A stretch of 64,000 bases of DNA. It comes from Paracentrotus lividus (taxonomy: Eukaryota; Echinodermata; Echinoidea; Camarodonta; Echinidae). The notes beneath the pieces are model-generated. The model did not search any database. It was not told where the DNA came from and worked only from the letters and a program-made list of their open reading frames with translations. Positions 11,225-23,099 of the stretch are shown piece after piece (within the stretch, counting starts at the first letter, position 1; every line of letters begins with the position of its first letter). Location: positions 18,479,674 through 18,543,673 of the forward strand of contig CALNVZ010002974.1 in assembly GCA_940671915.1 (NCBI GenBank), written 5' to 3'. The position numbers and the translations under genes were made by a program.

Positions 11225-14200
11225 AAGGGGTCAACCTCACACTAATTGCAACAGAAAATCTGAAACATGTATCTTGATCAGTAAAGTCTCCTCTACAACA
11301 TATTAAAAGTCCTAAGGATTCGAGTGGTGGAAGGGTCAAAAGGTCAAAGGTCATTAAAGGTCATTTTTTGGCCTAAAATCATGTAAAAATGATGTAATGT
11401 TATGTTTATTTCAATTTATAAATAGAAAATTAGCAAAGCATTCTTATCAAAACTTTGGGTCAATTATGTATAGAAATAAATGGACAGGTTTTGGTAGTAA
11501 CCATTTGAAGGTCAAAGGTCAGAGGTCAATAAACGTCAAAAACCTGGAAAATGCCCCGAAATTTCCTTTGTCCTAGCTTATACTTAACTTGAGACCCTCT
11601 ACAGGTATGTCTACCAAACTTGGTTCAATGTTGTTAGGTGAATGAACCTGTAAGGTTTTGGTGATAAATATTTGAAGGTCAAAGGTCAGAGGTCCATAAA
11701 AATCCAAATCCTGTGTAAATCTTTTGAAAGTTCCTTTGGGCTTTAACTATAACTTGAGATCGACTAAAATAATGTCAACCAACCAAGTGCAATCTTGATG
11801 TTGAAATGAACTTGAAGGCTTGATGACCGGTATCTATTTAAAGGTCAAAGGTCAGATGTCAATAAATTTTGGGTCAATTATCATGCAAATGAACTTGTAA
11901 GATTTTGGGGTAATCATAACTGGGGGCATTCAACCAAACTTTGATCTATCATATTTATAAAGGTAACTAAATAATGTTTTTTGTTAACTTCCATGAAGGT
12001 CAAAAGGTCAGGGGTCACAAATGAATGTCTAATTCCTGTAAAGAAAGAAAAGATGAGAAACTACTTTATGTTTTGGCAATGACTGATAGTTTCTGAATGT
12101 ATGTCAAACAAACTTGAAGCAATTCTGTATGAATGTAAGAAGATGAAATATACAAAGTTTAAATGACAACTATGCAAAGGGCAATGGTCATTAAAATGTC
12201 ATTTTTAGCTTAAAATCCTTAAAACATGAAAGGGACTACTGATGGGAGATGAGCCAATGACCCTGCGGATGGTAAATCTCTTATCAAGTCGAAGACACAT
12301 ATTTATGACAGTAAACTATTTTTCAGTATAATGAAATCCCTTGTCTTCACAATTACTTCGCAAGCACTTGATAATTAGGAAGGTTATTGCGGTTCATGGC
12401 ACTTGATTATTGCCAACGTAAACTAGTATGTTTCAAGAATTTAAAGTCAATTAATGACGAAAGACAAATTTACTCATGAGATGACGAGAAGTTTGTTTCA
12501 TTTTATGTTATCAAAAGTTCGGTTGATTATGTATAAAGAGGGATTAATGATATAATGATCTTTTGGGCAGCTACCTATGTCAAATAATGAAAAACATGTA
12601 CAATGTGCATGTACATAGTTTGTTCCATGATAAAGTTAAGAAGCACTGATAAAATGACTTTCAACCTAGCCTTGTTGAATAGTCCCATGATTTTGATGGT
12701 ACGTGTAAACACTGCAAATATCCGATAGGTCACCAAAAGTATATGTAAAAATGATAAAATATCATGCTAACCGCAAAAAGCGCAGTTATAGATCCAGGAT
12801 TTGAAAATAGAGGGTGCCTGACCCCTGAGTAGTGATAGCCGCCAAGTTTTCCCAAATTTTAACATGTCAGTCAATTAGTTATAAGTAATTATAGAGGGCG
12901 TGTCCCCTGTGCCCTGCCTGGATCCGCCACTGAAGCATGAGAAGTATTTGAAGGGATTCAAAAGTAATTGCCAGATTGATTTTTTCCAAACATTTGTAGG
13001 AACTACATTATGCTGATCATGTTCTGGTACAAAGTTTTTAAGATCATTTGAATACTAGCAGTCAGGATTTAATTATGTTGGATCTCATTGTGGCTATATT
13101 TTTGGTAGGTCTATTCCGTGTAACATAAAAGAGATAAGATCATTGAGTGTAACTCTTAGTACACAGTATACCATAAATATTTTTTATGTTATTATGATGT
13201 TCACGGGCTTAGAATTAAATTGAGATAGCATTTCCTCATAAAGCCTTCAATTTGTCGAGCATTTTCATTTCACAAATGGTACGGTTAAGTCCTCCAACAT
13301 TTCTCTTCCATGACAATAAACTTGTACTGTGATGGCTAGATACATTTGCCTTCAACATACATCTTACATGTAGATCTGTGGCCCGAAATGCCACCCTTGC
13401 CCCTGCCTTATTCTTTATTTTTTGTCAACAAAAATTTGTGAGGTGAAAGGCTCTGCTAATCATCAGGTACACTGATCAAGGGAAAGGAATGATATCACTT
13501 GAGGAGATGGTATGCTTTTACAGCATAATCCCCTTTACAGACTTTTGAGGGGGAAGTTAGCAAATTACCCTCTACCAGCGGATTATTTTTCATTATATTT
13601 ATACGGGACCCTATTATGAAATTGCTCTCAAAATATTTGAAACTACCCCTAATTAAAAAACCAGTTTTGGGGGAAATGCGAAGAGACCATTATTTCAATG
13701 TTTTTAGAATTTTCCCCTGAACTGGACCCTAAGAAATAATATGTGCACCCTTTCCCGAGAACTCAGCAGGAGACCGTCGCCTGAGAGGGGTGGGCGCATT
13801 CTCTTTGAGACAGGAGCTCCATACTAATGGATATTCACCTAAAACTTTTAGTTTGTGAAATACTGTAAGAACATTGCCAGAGATAAAGATAGAATATTTC
13901 CATGGATGTTTTATTTCTTTGGCAAGGATGCACTATAATGAGCCGCTATTGTGCCTAATTTAAAGCATTTTTATTAAGATCTTCTCATGATATTTTGGTG
14001 TTCCATTACTTTAAAATATATTATCTACAACGTTAACGATTGACTTTACTTGGTCGCTACCAAGATTTCTACACCATTAATCCAAGTGTGTTGCAATTCT
14101 TACATGTAGTTGTACTAAGTCTAAAGTTATCGCTATAAAGGTAACAAAAATAATACTTATAATGTTGTGGAGATATTGCCTTTGATCCTAAAATGCATCA

Positions 14201-15575
14201 AGGTCATAATTTACCTATCATATATACATAAACTAAAAACAAGTTTGTCACACTCCTCAAGTGTGATCTTCAAGTTAGGGTTATAGGTACACAACGTTCT
14301 TGTTATAAAAATTTACTTATCTCTGACCTTTGACCTTCAAAAATAGTTGTCACTACTGCATAAGTTCTATGTCTCTCATATACACAAGCAAATAAACCTA
14401 AATTTTTCATCATATTTAACAGGATTTTTTACATCTACTGACCTTGACCTTGTAATTACTGTCACTCGTGTGCTACTAATGTGAATTTGCCTCAAGTTCC
14501 AATATAATTAACTCCCCAAAGTTTAGTCAGCATTCCTCATGTAAAACAAAACAAATTTCTCATCTTTCACGGTTTCTTGAATCTACTGACATCTGATCTT
14601 TTGACCTTAATATGGTTGTCACCAAAACCATATAAATTCATGCCTAAGTATCATAGAGGCTAAAGTTTGGGTGACAGTTCTCTATAGTAGATCTCGAGCT
14701 TGGCAGCATAGATAAAGAAAGTTTCTCATCATTTACAGGATTTATGTGATATCCATTTGACCCTCTGACCTTTAACCTTCAAATATTTACTAACAAAATT
14801 AAACTAGTTTGTTTATCATACTGTACTGGGTTTAAGTTATCGCCTAGGATACGGCAATTCTTTTCATTTTCACACGTCAGACATTATTGACTCTCTGACT
14901 TTGACCTTCATATGGTTACTACCAAACCTGCTCATCTATTTGCATATTGTTGTACATAATTGACCACAGTTCTGTTAAGTACTGCTTTACTAATTTTCAA
15001 GTTATAAGTGAAAACAAACATGAGATTACATTATTTTGACATGATTTTAGGCCAAAGGTGAACTTTATTGACCTTTGACCTTTTACACCACTCGAAATCT
15101 TTAGGACTTTTGATATGTAATAGAGGAGATTTTACTGATTAAGATACATGTTTCATATTTTGTGAGGTTGAACCATATTGACTGTATATATAATTGTATG
15201 TTAAGTTATGCCTAGGATAACGGCAATTTCTTTTCATTTTCACACGTTTTAGACATTTATTGACCTCTGACCTTTGACCTTCATACGGTTACTACCAAAA
15301 CCTGCTCATCTTATTTGCATATTGTTATACATAATTGACCACAGTTCTGTTAGGTATACTTTACTAATTTTCAAGTTATAAGTGAAAACAAACATGACAT
15401 TACATCATTTTTACATGATATAAAGGCCAAAAATGACCTTTATTGACCTTTGACCTTTTGACCCCTTTCCACCACTCGAAATCCTTAGGACTTTTGATAT
15501 GTTGTAGAGGAGATTTTACTGATCAAGATACATGTTTCAGATTTTCTGTTGCAATTAGTGTGAGGTTGAACCATA
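11225..15575. mobile_element. 4.3-kb foldback structure with AGGTCA-array arms
   Basis: The left edge TCAACCTCACACTAATTGCA (11231 on), with AAACATGTATCTTGATCAGT, CTCCTCTACAACATAT and CCTAAGGATTCGAGTGGTGG, returns inverted at 15400-15570. Both arms hold units of about 165-175 bp, each with AAGGTCAAAGGTCAGAGGTC (left, 11340-12010) or its complement (right, 14320-15465). The right end is itself duplicated (about 14820-15180 and 15190-15570). The centre, 12230-14280, shows no open frame. Confidence 0.75.
12230..14280. other. Centre of the foldback structure, no gene recognised
   Basis: No frame over 60 codons on either strand. It contains a small insertion with GATCCAGGATTTG near 12790 and CTGGATCCGCCACTG near 12920 as inverted ends, and a repeat at 13540-13790 shared with 7640-7860. 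Confidence 0.5.
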
Positions 15576-17098
15576 TATTGACTGTACTAATAGTTGAGCC
15601 ATTTAAAAGAAGAAGAAGAAAAAACTATATATATGTATATATATTGTCTTGTACGTCACATTTATATTTATTTTTATTTATTTATTTATAAACTGATTAG
15701 TTTATCATATCTTAATATCAATCTCACCTTAGAAGGAGTGTATTGTAGATTTTTTATTTATTTATTTTTTTTTAAATAATAATTTTAAGTTATGAATGTT
15801 ATAATTGTCATATCGCACAAATTGCAACACTGGATTTACCTGGCTGGGATATGGGTTAGGGCGGTCCGCGGACTATAGTTATTTAGTTAACTTTGCTCAA
15901 TGCCTGGCATTAAATCTACCCATTACAAACTCGTTATTATATAAAACGCTTTTATGACATTATTATATTGTTTTGCAGTCTAAAATGCATATTTCTGACA
16001 TTCAAAAATTCAAAATTTTCTCACTAAATCATTAAAGCTCATGTATTGTTTTGGGAGAACATATTTTTTGTTTTCTTCCATAGTAGAATAATATGAATTA
16101 ATACCTCAAATAACCTCTGTGTACAAAATGATTTCTTATACAATCCACTCTAAGGAAGAACAGAGCCATTGTATTAATGGTTCTGAATAGAGTGTTCCCT
16201 CCGTATCTATATTATGTCATATTATTACTCTGTATCATGTATCATGTTTGATTTTTATACGGAAAATAAAACCATACCATACCATACCAGACCTGAATCT
16301 AGCAACAAAACTGTGTAAATCGATCTGTTGAGTGGCCATGCCTAAACAGGATGACACCGGAGAGAGTGCAACGGGCAGTGGTTTGTGTGCAAAGTATATG
16401 CTATTGACACACAGACTGATATACACACAGAATGCACACACGCCATACCAGTCAACAGTGGTGTGGCATGCCCAGAGCTCTGGGGTGAGAGTGAAGGAAT
16501 TATGGTCTCATTTTGATGAATATCTCCCTATGTTTATACTAACTATAACATATCATGGAAAGACATGCATGATACATGGTTATATCGCTTGTTCATGTAT
16601 TAATATGTCATTGGAACAATATGAGGACAAGTTGAGTAAGTTTTTAGAAAAATGCAATTTTCTCAACTACAACTATACTTGGGCTTTAATCTTTCTCGTG
16701 TGTGCCTGATATACTTTAGTAATCACACTTTAGTGTAAAACACAATTAATACAATTTGTAGATAATGGAAGCGCAGATGTTTCACTATTCACAATTGGCA
16801 AAAATACCCATTCAAATCGATGATAATCAGGGGCAACGATCCCAGGGTGCACAGGGGACAGGTGTCTCGATAAGTAAAACTGAAGACATAAGTATTTCCC
16901 CCCTCAATAATCCACGATGGTTTTGATAAAATAAATAATGAATATAGTAGCACTTAATATCTCAGCTCTTCATTGACAAGGTAACTTTTTGGGACTCGGA
17001 CCACTGATTATACTTGTATAATACACTTTCACTTCATGACCGCATGATGTTTCAAATTCCATTTCAGATAACTGTTGAAAATTTCATAAAAATTTTCA
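15576..17098. other. AT-rich spacer, one unsupported 125-codon frame
   Basis: T-rich sequence and an ACCATACCATACCATACC run near 16270. The frame at 16332-16709 (plus) starts MAMPKQDDTGESATGSG. It has no recognisable domain and no splice or neighbour support; I do not treat it as a gene, but it is the longest frame here. Confidence 0.3.
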
Positions 17099-17158
17099 GC
17101 TCGCGCTTCGCGCTCGCATAATATAGGCTATTGCAATCGTTCAGCTTTCATATATGTA

Positions 17159-18140
17159 GGGGAGAGCGGGGTTAGTTGGAACATTTTTCACAAAAATGGC
17201 CGTAAAACGAAAGCGGATTTATTTCAAGAAACAATAAACAATCAGCTTGAGTGTATATCTGTATGCTACAAATGTACCCCATAAAATTCTGAAAGTTAGT
17301 GATGGTTCCGGAAAAAATTCATCTTCAACAAGACCATGTCAAGTGTTCCAACTAACCCCACACACGGGGTTAGTTGGAACATGTTATGGGGTAAGTTGAA
17401 ACATTGTGCATGGTATCTTTAGAATTATATTTTAATTACCTACAACATTATTGCATGGGTTCAGCTAACTTGCTTTTATTGATTTCAATTAAAACATTTA
17501 AGATTGGTGTTCAATTCTTTTTTTACTTCACGTTTTATTACCCTTGATAGCATCCACTCACATACAGATATTCTGAAGTCCTGTGAAGTAGCATTCTGCA
17601 ATATATTTTGTTTAAACCAAAATAAAATTGTCCAATGTGCACTAATATACATATATAGGAATATTTTGGAACACTTCACTGAATTATATGATTTTTATTT
17701 TTTTATTCAGTTGAAACCTATTTACTTAGTACATGTTCCAACTAACCCCGTTCAAAATGTTCCAACTAACCCCAGAGGCCCATTTGACATTTGTAAGATT
17801 ACAGCACAAAAGAGGGACAACGATATGCCATATATTTTACCTTGTTTTGTAGCTTGGTATAACTATTTGTTATACTCAAAAACTGGCCAACTTAATTTAT
17901 AATCTTCTCTGAGATAATACAACATTCGTAAAAGTTACAAAATTTACTCAGAAGGTGAAAAAACAAACATTGTTTTCTAACCTCATGAGGCTTGAAGTAT
18001 GTGTGCTGTCTAAAATGTGGTGGATGGCAGTTGCTAATAGCAACAACTTGAGGGTAGATTTGCATAAATATATTTATAGCCGTTAAAGAAAATTACAATG
18101 TTTCAACTAACCCCGTGTTCCAACTAACCCCACTCTCCCC
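17159..18140. mobile_element. TA-flanked element, family B copy 1 (GGGGTTAGTTGGAAC motif), 982 bp
   Basis: Left end GGGGAGAGCGGGGTTAGTTG and right end CAACTAACCCCACTCTCCCC are inverted, with TA outside each end (17157-17158, 18141-18142). The motif GGGGTTAGTTGGAAC or its complement recurs inside near 17340-17400 (twice), 17735-17770 (twice) and 18100-18135 (twice). The frame at 17504-17902 is driven by these motifs (VPTNPVQNVPTNPR) and is not considered a gene. Confidence 0.88.
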
Positions 18141-18235
18141 TATATAGGTATTAACGTCACAATTGTAATTTTGAAACACGAGCACTCCCTGTTTCGCTAC
18201 AAGTATCTTGTTTCATCAGGTCACTATTTTAAAGA

Positions 18236-19900
18236 AAAATTTCAGCTCGCGGTTTGCGCTCGCACACATATCAATTCTAGTTGTAAACTTACGAGATAGA
18301 GGGCGCTACCATTCTTCTCAAAGCGAGCGCGCCCATTGGATTTTTTTGTTTTTGGACAGTTTTTCACTTTATTTTCTTTATTGTGGCGAGCAACTACCTT
18401 TTCAAAGAAATGATCAACTTGAATAAGTACGCTAAGAGTCTGAATTTTTCAAAAATAGGAATAACTTATTGCAAAGGGGAAAAAAAGTCCTGTCACTTGT
18501 GTCAATTCGAAAGCCTAGACAGATCACATTCCTGTACAATATGGTATATTTTGCTCTCAAAATAGGCATGCGCTGCATAGTTTTGATCCTCGATGCCGCA
18601 TTATACTATTATAGCTTATTGATCACAGGGCAATTAAAAGCTTGAATTCTCAGCATTCCGGAGATGGTACATTCATTTTAATTGATTTTAAAAAAAGTCA
18701 TGTCACTTTGAACATAATCATAAGAGGTTCTTCGCTCGACTAGTCAATATTTACGCTTATCACATGCATATCGCATAGAAACATGTGAACGGCGTCTTCA
18801 CAAGACTTGTGACAAGTTCACAATCTATGTCATTGTTTTGAGAATTTTATATGAATTGCATATTCTGATTACAACTTCAGCATAATAATGTTATAAGCTT
18901 GCCCAAATGTGTATTTCCTCCATCTGGTCTGGAAAATCTATTAACTAACAACATGATAAAAGTTCATCAATTTCTTTCATCTCCATGAGTAGATTGCTAA
19001 ACCGAACGGACAATACCATTTCCATTGCAGGGAAGTCTTCTTACGCGAGTTTTTGTGAGCTAATTTAGTATTGCAGCCAACTGTATAGATTTCTGCGCTT
19101 CTCAGCCGTATTTTCCAACGTCATTTTGTTGCGTCTGGCCTCTTAGATAATGGACGCGCCTTGTTGAATTACGATTTAATACCGCACGTTGGTATACGTT
19201 AACTTTACATTTTACATAGAGTAGAATTGATATGATATGGAACTAACAGGAATTCGTCAATATTTATATAGATTTGCGTTTGTTGGCATTACGTCATGAT
19301 GGTCCGCTTCCAATTACCAGTTAAAGAAACCTAGCCCTCCATCAATTTCTCGCTTACATGTAACGCATCAAATCTTTCAGTTCAATATTATAGAGAAAAT
19401 TTAAAGCTCGCGCTTCGCGCTCGCATTGTAACAGCCCTATAAATTCGACGATATTCCTATACTACTATAATACCCATTTGCATAATAACGTGCATGTGTG
19501 TATATATATATAGGCATTACATCATTATGGTTCCCCCTTTGGCCTGATGAAGCCCCTTCCCTGTTTCGCGTTCGCATTATTCTACAATAAATGTTCCATT
19601 TCATGTCACTATTACCGAGAAAGTTTTCAGCTCGCGCATATAATGGCCATATGAATTTGAAAATACCAGTAGATACGTATATGCATGCATGTGTGTATAT
19701 CTAGCCTTTATATCATGATGGTTCCCCCTTGAACAAAGCAGTTAAGGTTCCTTCCTCGTTTTGCGCTCGCATTATGCTTAAAAGGCCCAATTTTATGTCA
19801 TTATTATTGAGAAATTTTTCAGCTCGCGCTTCGCGCTCGCATTATAAAATGCTAATTGAAATGTTCCCATATTTATATGCCTAATGTGTATACAGGCATT
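18236..19900. repeat. Dispersed/tandem repeat with CTCGCGCTTCGCGCTCGCAT core
   Basis: The self-complementary-rich core CTCGCGCTTCGCGCTCGCA appears at 17099, 18244 (variant), 19406, 19630 (truncated) and 19820; another variant is at 33034. From about 19390 to 19900 it lies in roughly 200-bp units that also share ATATGCATG/TATAGGCATTAC-type and ATGGTTCCCCCTT text. Confidence 0.7.
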
Positions 19901-19979
19901 ACCCCCACCCCCAACAATGAACACTGCGATCATATACCATCTTATGTGTCACATTTAGGGAAAAGAGGAAATATCGACG

Positions 19980-20335
19980 AGTCATCCCCGCCCCAAATCG
20001 TCAAAAAATGACACCGTTGTCCCCACCCCCACCCCCCAGGGGAAAAAAAGAGAGGGGAAAATGGATGACCGGCACGAATTACCAACCGAACCTTACCCCT
20101 ATGTCCGATACTGAATGACCTTTATGATAGGCCGAAGGCCGAAAAAAAGGTAACACCACCCCCCCTCCCCCTCCCCCCTCGCTTATCGCAAGGCCAGCGT
20201 GACGTGAAAAATTTTGATGTACCTTTTTGCTCGCCCGGTGTGACGGGAAATATTTGGGTGTACAAAATCTGAAATTCCAATTTTGCCCCGTCCCCTCTCA
20301 TGAAATCCTGGATCCGCCACTGCATTGTAGTAAGC
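19980..20335. repeat. C-rich stretch and repeat end with GGATCCGCCACTGCA
   Basis: C-runs near 20020-20040 and 20155-20180, followed by a segment ending TCCTGGATCCGCCACTGCA at about 20325. The same terminal phrase closes the small insertion at 12787-12935, suggesting a shared repeat family. Confidence 0.45.
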
Positions 20336-20780
20336 CTTTGGCACAGAAGAGAGGACTAATGCTGCATTCACCATGTTCACATAGACACTTACGTATAGTT
20401 ACGTTTTTGTTATTTTAATGTTATTTCATCTTCTATTCTATTATTTCTTATGAATTTCTTTGTTTCATTGGATGAACGAAATTATCATTATCCCCACTGC
20501 TAACTATGACGGGAAGGCATCCGTGGGGATCCGCAGAAGAGAAAATAATTTTTGGACGAAACCGGACATAACTCAACGCAAGTGTCTGTGTGACTGCATC
20601 ATTCTTCTTCCAGTGCACGTATCGATGTTTCACTTGTAAAACCGGTGAAAGTATCGAATTGTGCTATAGACTTGTGCTCTCTATATATTTGAAGCAAAAA
20701 TGTGAGTCTAAAGAATCAATTTCATATCCTATAATCCGCTGATCATGTTGATATGCATGGTATTATAACATAATGTTCTT
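20336..20780. other. No gene recognised
   Basis: No coding signal. It lies just downstream of the minus-strand membrane-anchored gene. Confidence 0.45.
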
Positions 20781-20793
20781 TTTAAATAGGGCA

Positions 20794-20799
20794 TTTATT
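20794..20799 (-). promoter_or_regulatory. Candidate polyadenylation signal AATAAA
   Basis: AATAAA on the minus strand about 75 nt after the stop codon at 20877-20875, a normal distance that supports the gene model upstream of it. Confidence 0.5.
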
Positions 20800-20874
20800 A
20801 TGGGCAGGATTAGATTAATATGATTTGAAGACATGTTTTTAATGTTTAGTTCCTGTTCTTAGGAAGCTATTAAT

Positions 20875-22002
20875 TTAACCCTCGTGTTCATTATCTCCAG
20901 ATTTAAACATATGAAAAACATTAGTAACAAGAATGAGGAAGACTATAATACTTATAAAAACGCTTGCCAATTGATCCCAAGCCAAGTCTAAGTTGGAGAT
21001 CTTTTCCCATATCGCTGTGTAGCCTCTTTTTAGTTTTAGTCCTTCTTCGTCCTTGATCTCTTCATCACGCTCATCTTTGACCTTTGACATATCTTCAGTT
21101 AACTTTGATCGAGATTGGAGATGGCAGTTCTTCGACCTAGATCGAGTAGACTCAACACCGAATGTTTTAATTTCTCGTGTCTGACGTTTTCGTGGTCCAT
21201 TGAAGTCACTTGAACTTTCATCACGAGATGGACTTGCAGTTGTCTCCGTTAACGTTTGATGATCATCATCACCGTCCAAGATCCGGTGTATCATCTTCCA
21301 GTCCTCACGTCGTCCGAAATTGAAAGTGTTGAAGCTGTCAGGCTCAGATCTAAAGCGGGACGGATCTCGATCTCTTTTTGATTTTGATGACGCCATGGGT
21401 TTATCGTCTGTCGGCGAACGCGAAAAAAGAAAAGGTTTCGTCGTATCAATTTTTGGCACAGTGCCTGTTGATGTTGATGACTTTTTCGGTGATGAGGGGA
21501 AAAGCTTGCGCCCCACGCCTCCGTGACCTTTAAAGTCGCAAGTAGTCCTGTGTGATGATTTATTGCTTGATGTATATGGAGGAGTGAGGTTCTCTTTATC
21601 CCGGTGATACCGTTTAACTTTTGATATAGCGCCTGTTGATGGTGATGAATCTTTCGGTGAGGAGGGGAAAAGCTGGCGACTCACCCCTTCGTAACCCTCG
21701 CAGTCATAAGTGCACGATGGATTAGTTGTTGATGGAGATCGAAGAGCGGGTGTTTCCTCATTCTGGTGATCCCGTTCAACCTTGGTTCGGGTGAGGTGGA
21801 TGGATCTTCCGGCAATGAGGGGTAAAGCTTGTGAGCACGTCTTTGCTGTAATCTTTGAAAGCGGTACGTAATGACTGAGTTCTTGACGGGGACTAGCACT
21901 AGCTTGAATGTTGAAGTTGGCGTCCTCGTGGTGATTCCATTCCGTCACTCGCTCTGACGCTGAATCTACAGACGCAGAGGACACAGAAGGCTTAGAACGC
22001 AC
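20875..22002 (-). CDS. C-terminal 375-codon frame, Ser/Pro-rich with membrane anchor
   Basis: Open from a TAA just upstream of 22002 to TAA at 20877-20875. The first in-frame codon at 22002 is GTG, not ATG, so this is not a complete protein. A neighbouring frame continues the same Ser/Thr/Pro-rich style (HHSSTPRANSTPKGNKT), consistent with a 1-base error near 22005. Repeats of about 65 residues: CEGYEGVSRQLFPSSPKDSS and CDFKGHGGVGRKLFPSSPKK, each followed by KVKRYHRDKEN- or KIDTTK-like text. Confidence 0.6.
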   Translation of the reverse strand: MRSKPSVSSASVDSASERVTEWNHHEDANFNIQASASPRQELSHYVPLSKITAKTCSQALPLIAGRSIHLTRTKVERDHQNEETPALRSPSTTNPSCTYDCEGYEGVSRQLFPSSPKDSSPSTGAISKVKRYHRDKENLTPPYTSSNKSSHRTTCDFKGHGGVGRKLFPSSPKKSSTSTGTVPKIDTTKPFLFSRSPTDDKPMASSKSKRDRDPSRFRSEPDSFNTFNFGRREDWKMIHRILDGDDDHQTLTETTASPSRDESSSDFNGPRKRQTREIKTFGVESTRSRSKNCHLQSRSKLTEDMSKVKDERDEEIKDEEGLKLKRGYTAIWEKISNLDLAWDQLASVFISIIVFLILVTNVFHMFKSGDNEHEG

Positions 22003-23098
22003 GTTTTGTTACCTTTGGGTGTTGAATTAGCTCTTGGCGTAGATGAATGGTGTCGTTTACATTAACCGGGTATCGCACTCCATCTCACTGCTGATCTAGA
22101 TAATTCATTCTGCAAGGGGGGTACGTCCTGTAACCATCATAACTGCAACAGGAGGATTAGCGATAGAGTTGAAGTAATCTGTGGACGAGGAGGGAGCAAC
22201 CATGATACGACCATCGGGTTGGGAATCCTAAATGATGCATCATGGGAATCTCGATGAAACACAGGCACCAAATTTCCCTTGAAGAGGAGAAGGAGCAACA
22301 CTGAGAAGACATGGGATATTAAGTGATGCACCATGGGGATCTTGGTGAAAACACAGTACCAAATTTTCCCTTGGAGAGGAGGAAAGGAGCAACACTGATA
22401 CGACCATGGGGCGGAATCCTAGTGATGCACCATGGGATCTGTGTGAAAACACAGGTACCAAATTTTCCCTTGGAGAGGAGGAAGGAGCAACACTGATACG
22501 ACATGGGGTCGGGAATCCTAGGTGATGCACCATCGATCTCGGTGAAAACACAGGTACCAAATTTTCCCTTGGAGAGGAGGAAGGAGCAACACTGATACGA
22601 ACATGGGTTCGGGGAATCCTAGTGTGAGCACATGGGATCTCGGTGAAAAACCAGGTACCCAAATTTTCCCCTTGGAGATGAGGAAGGAGCAACACTGATA
22701 CGACATGGGGTTCGGGAATCCTAGGTGATGCACCATGGGGATCTCGTGAAAACACAGGTACCAAATTTTCCCTTGTAGAGGAGGAAGGAGCAACAGCTGA
22801 TACGACCATGGGGTTCGGGAATCCTAGGTGATGCACCATAGGATCTCGGTGAAAACACAGGTACCAAATTTTCCCTTTGAAATGGGGAAGGCAGACCACA
22901 CGCTGTCATGCCTTCGTGAGTCCTGAGACCCCTGTATCCTTTAAAGTAACGCCCACATTTTTCACACGGCGTGTCGTTTTCTGGGCTGCGTGGCAAAACC
23001 GTAGGCCTACCACCACATGCCGACTTGCCTTCATGAATCCTAAGGCCCCTGTATCCTTTGAAGTAACGACCACACTTCCTACATAACGTATCCGCCAT
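20875..23098 (-). CDS. C2HC zinc-finger / repeat / tail-anchored protein, frameshifted model
   Basis: Starts at ATG 23098 (MADTLCRKCG). Two C-X2-C-X12-H-X5-C fingers follow, each with FKGYRGLR: CRKCGRYFKGYRGLRIHEGK and CEKCGRYFKGYRGLRTHEG. Then come seven copies of a unit of about 102 bp (34 codons) at 22230-22880, best read as SSPRENLVPVFSPR/RIPEPHGRISVAP. The last 375 codons (22002-20875) are Ser/Pro/Lys-rich with internal repeats (RKLFPSSPK) and end in one hydrophobic helix, LASVFISIIVFLILVTNVFH, and a short acidic tail. That suggests a C-terminal membrane anchor. Several small indels interrupt the frame, and whether all parts form one exon is inferred. I do not recognise the family. Nucleic-acid binding is only suggested by the fingers. 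Confidence 0.5.
22230..22880 (-). repeat. Coding minisatellite, seven units of about 102 bp
   Basis: The marker CAGGTACCAAATTTTCCCTT recurs at about 22262, 22354, 22452, 22551, 22652, 22755 and 22858. The better-preserved units are 101-103 bp apart; 102 is 34 codons exactly. Shorter spacings (92-99) need indels, which shift the frame between copies. Confidence 0.8.
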
Positions 23099-23099
23099 T

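Noticed and set aside
16332-16709. 125-codon frame MAMPKQDDTGES
   Set aside because: No domain, no splice support and low-complexity surroundings; recorded only as a possibility.
17504-17902. 132-codon frame, with a similar 62-codon one at 42720-42908
   Set aside because: Shared peptide words (VPTNPVQNVPTNPR) translate the terminal motif of the family B element; the frame is not kept over the full length in both copies.
18236-19900. CRISPR-like regular repeats
   Set aside because: Repeats are imperfect, unevenly spaced and in a eukaryotic context; they are dispersed repeats.
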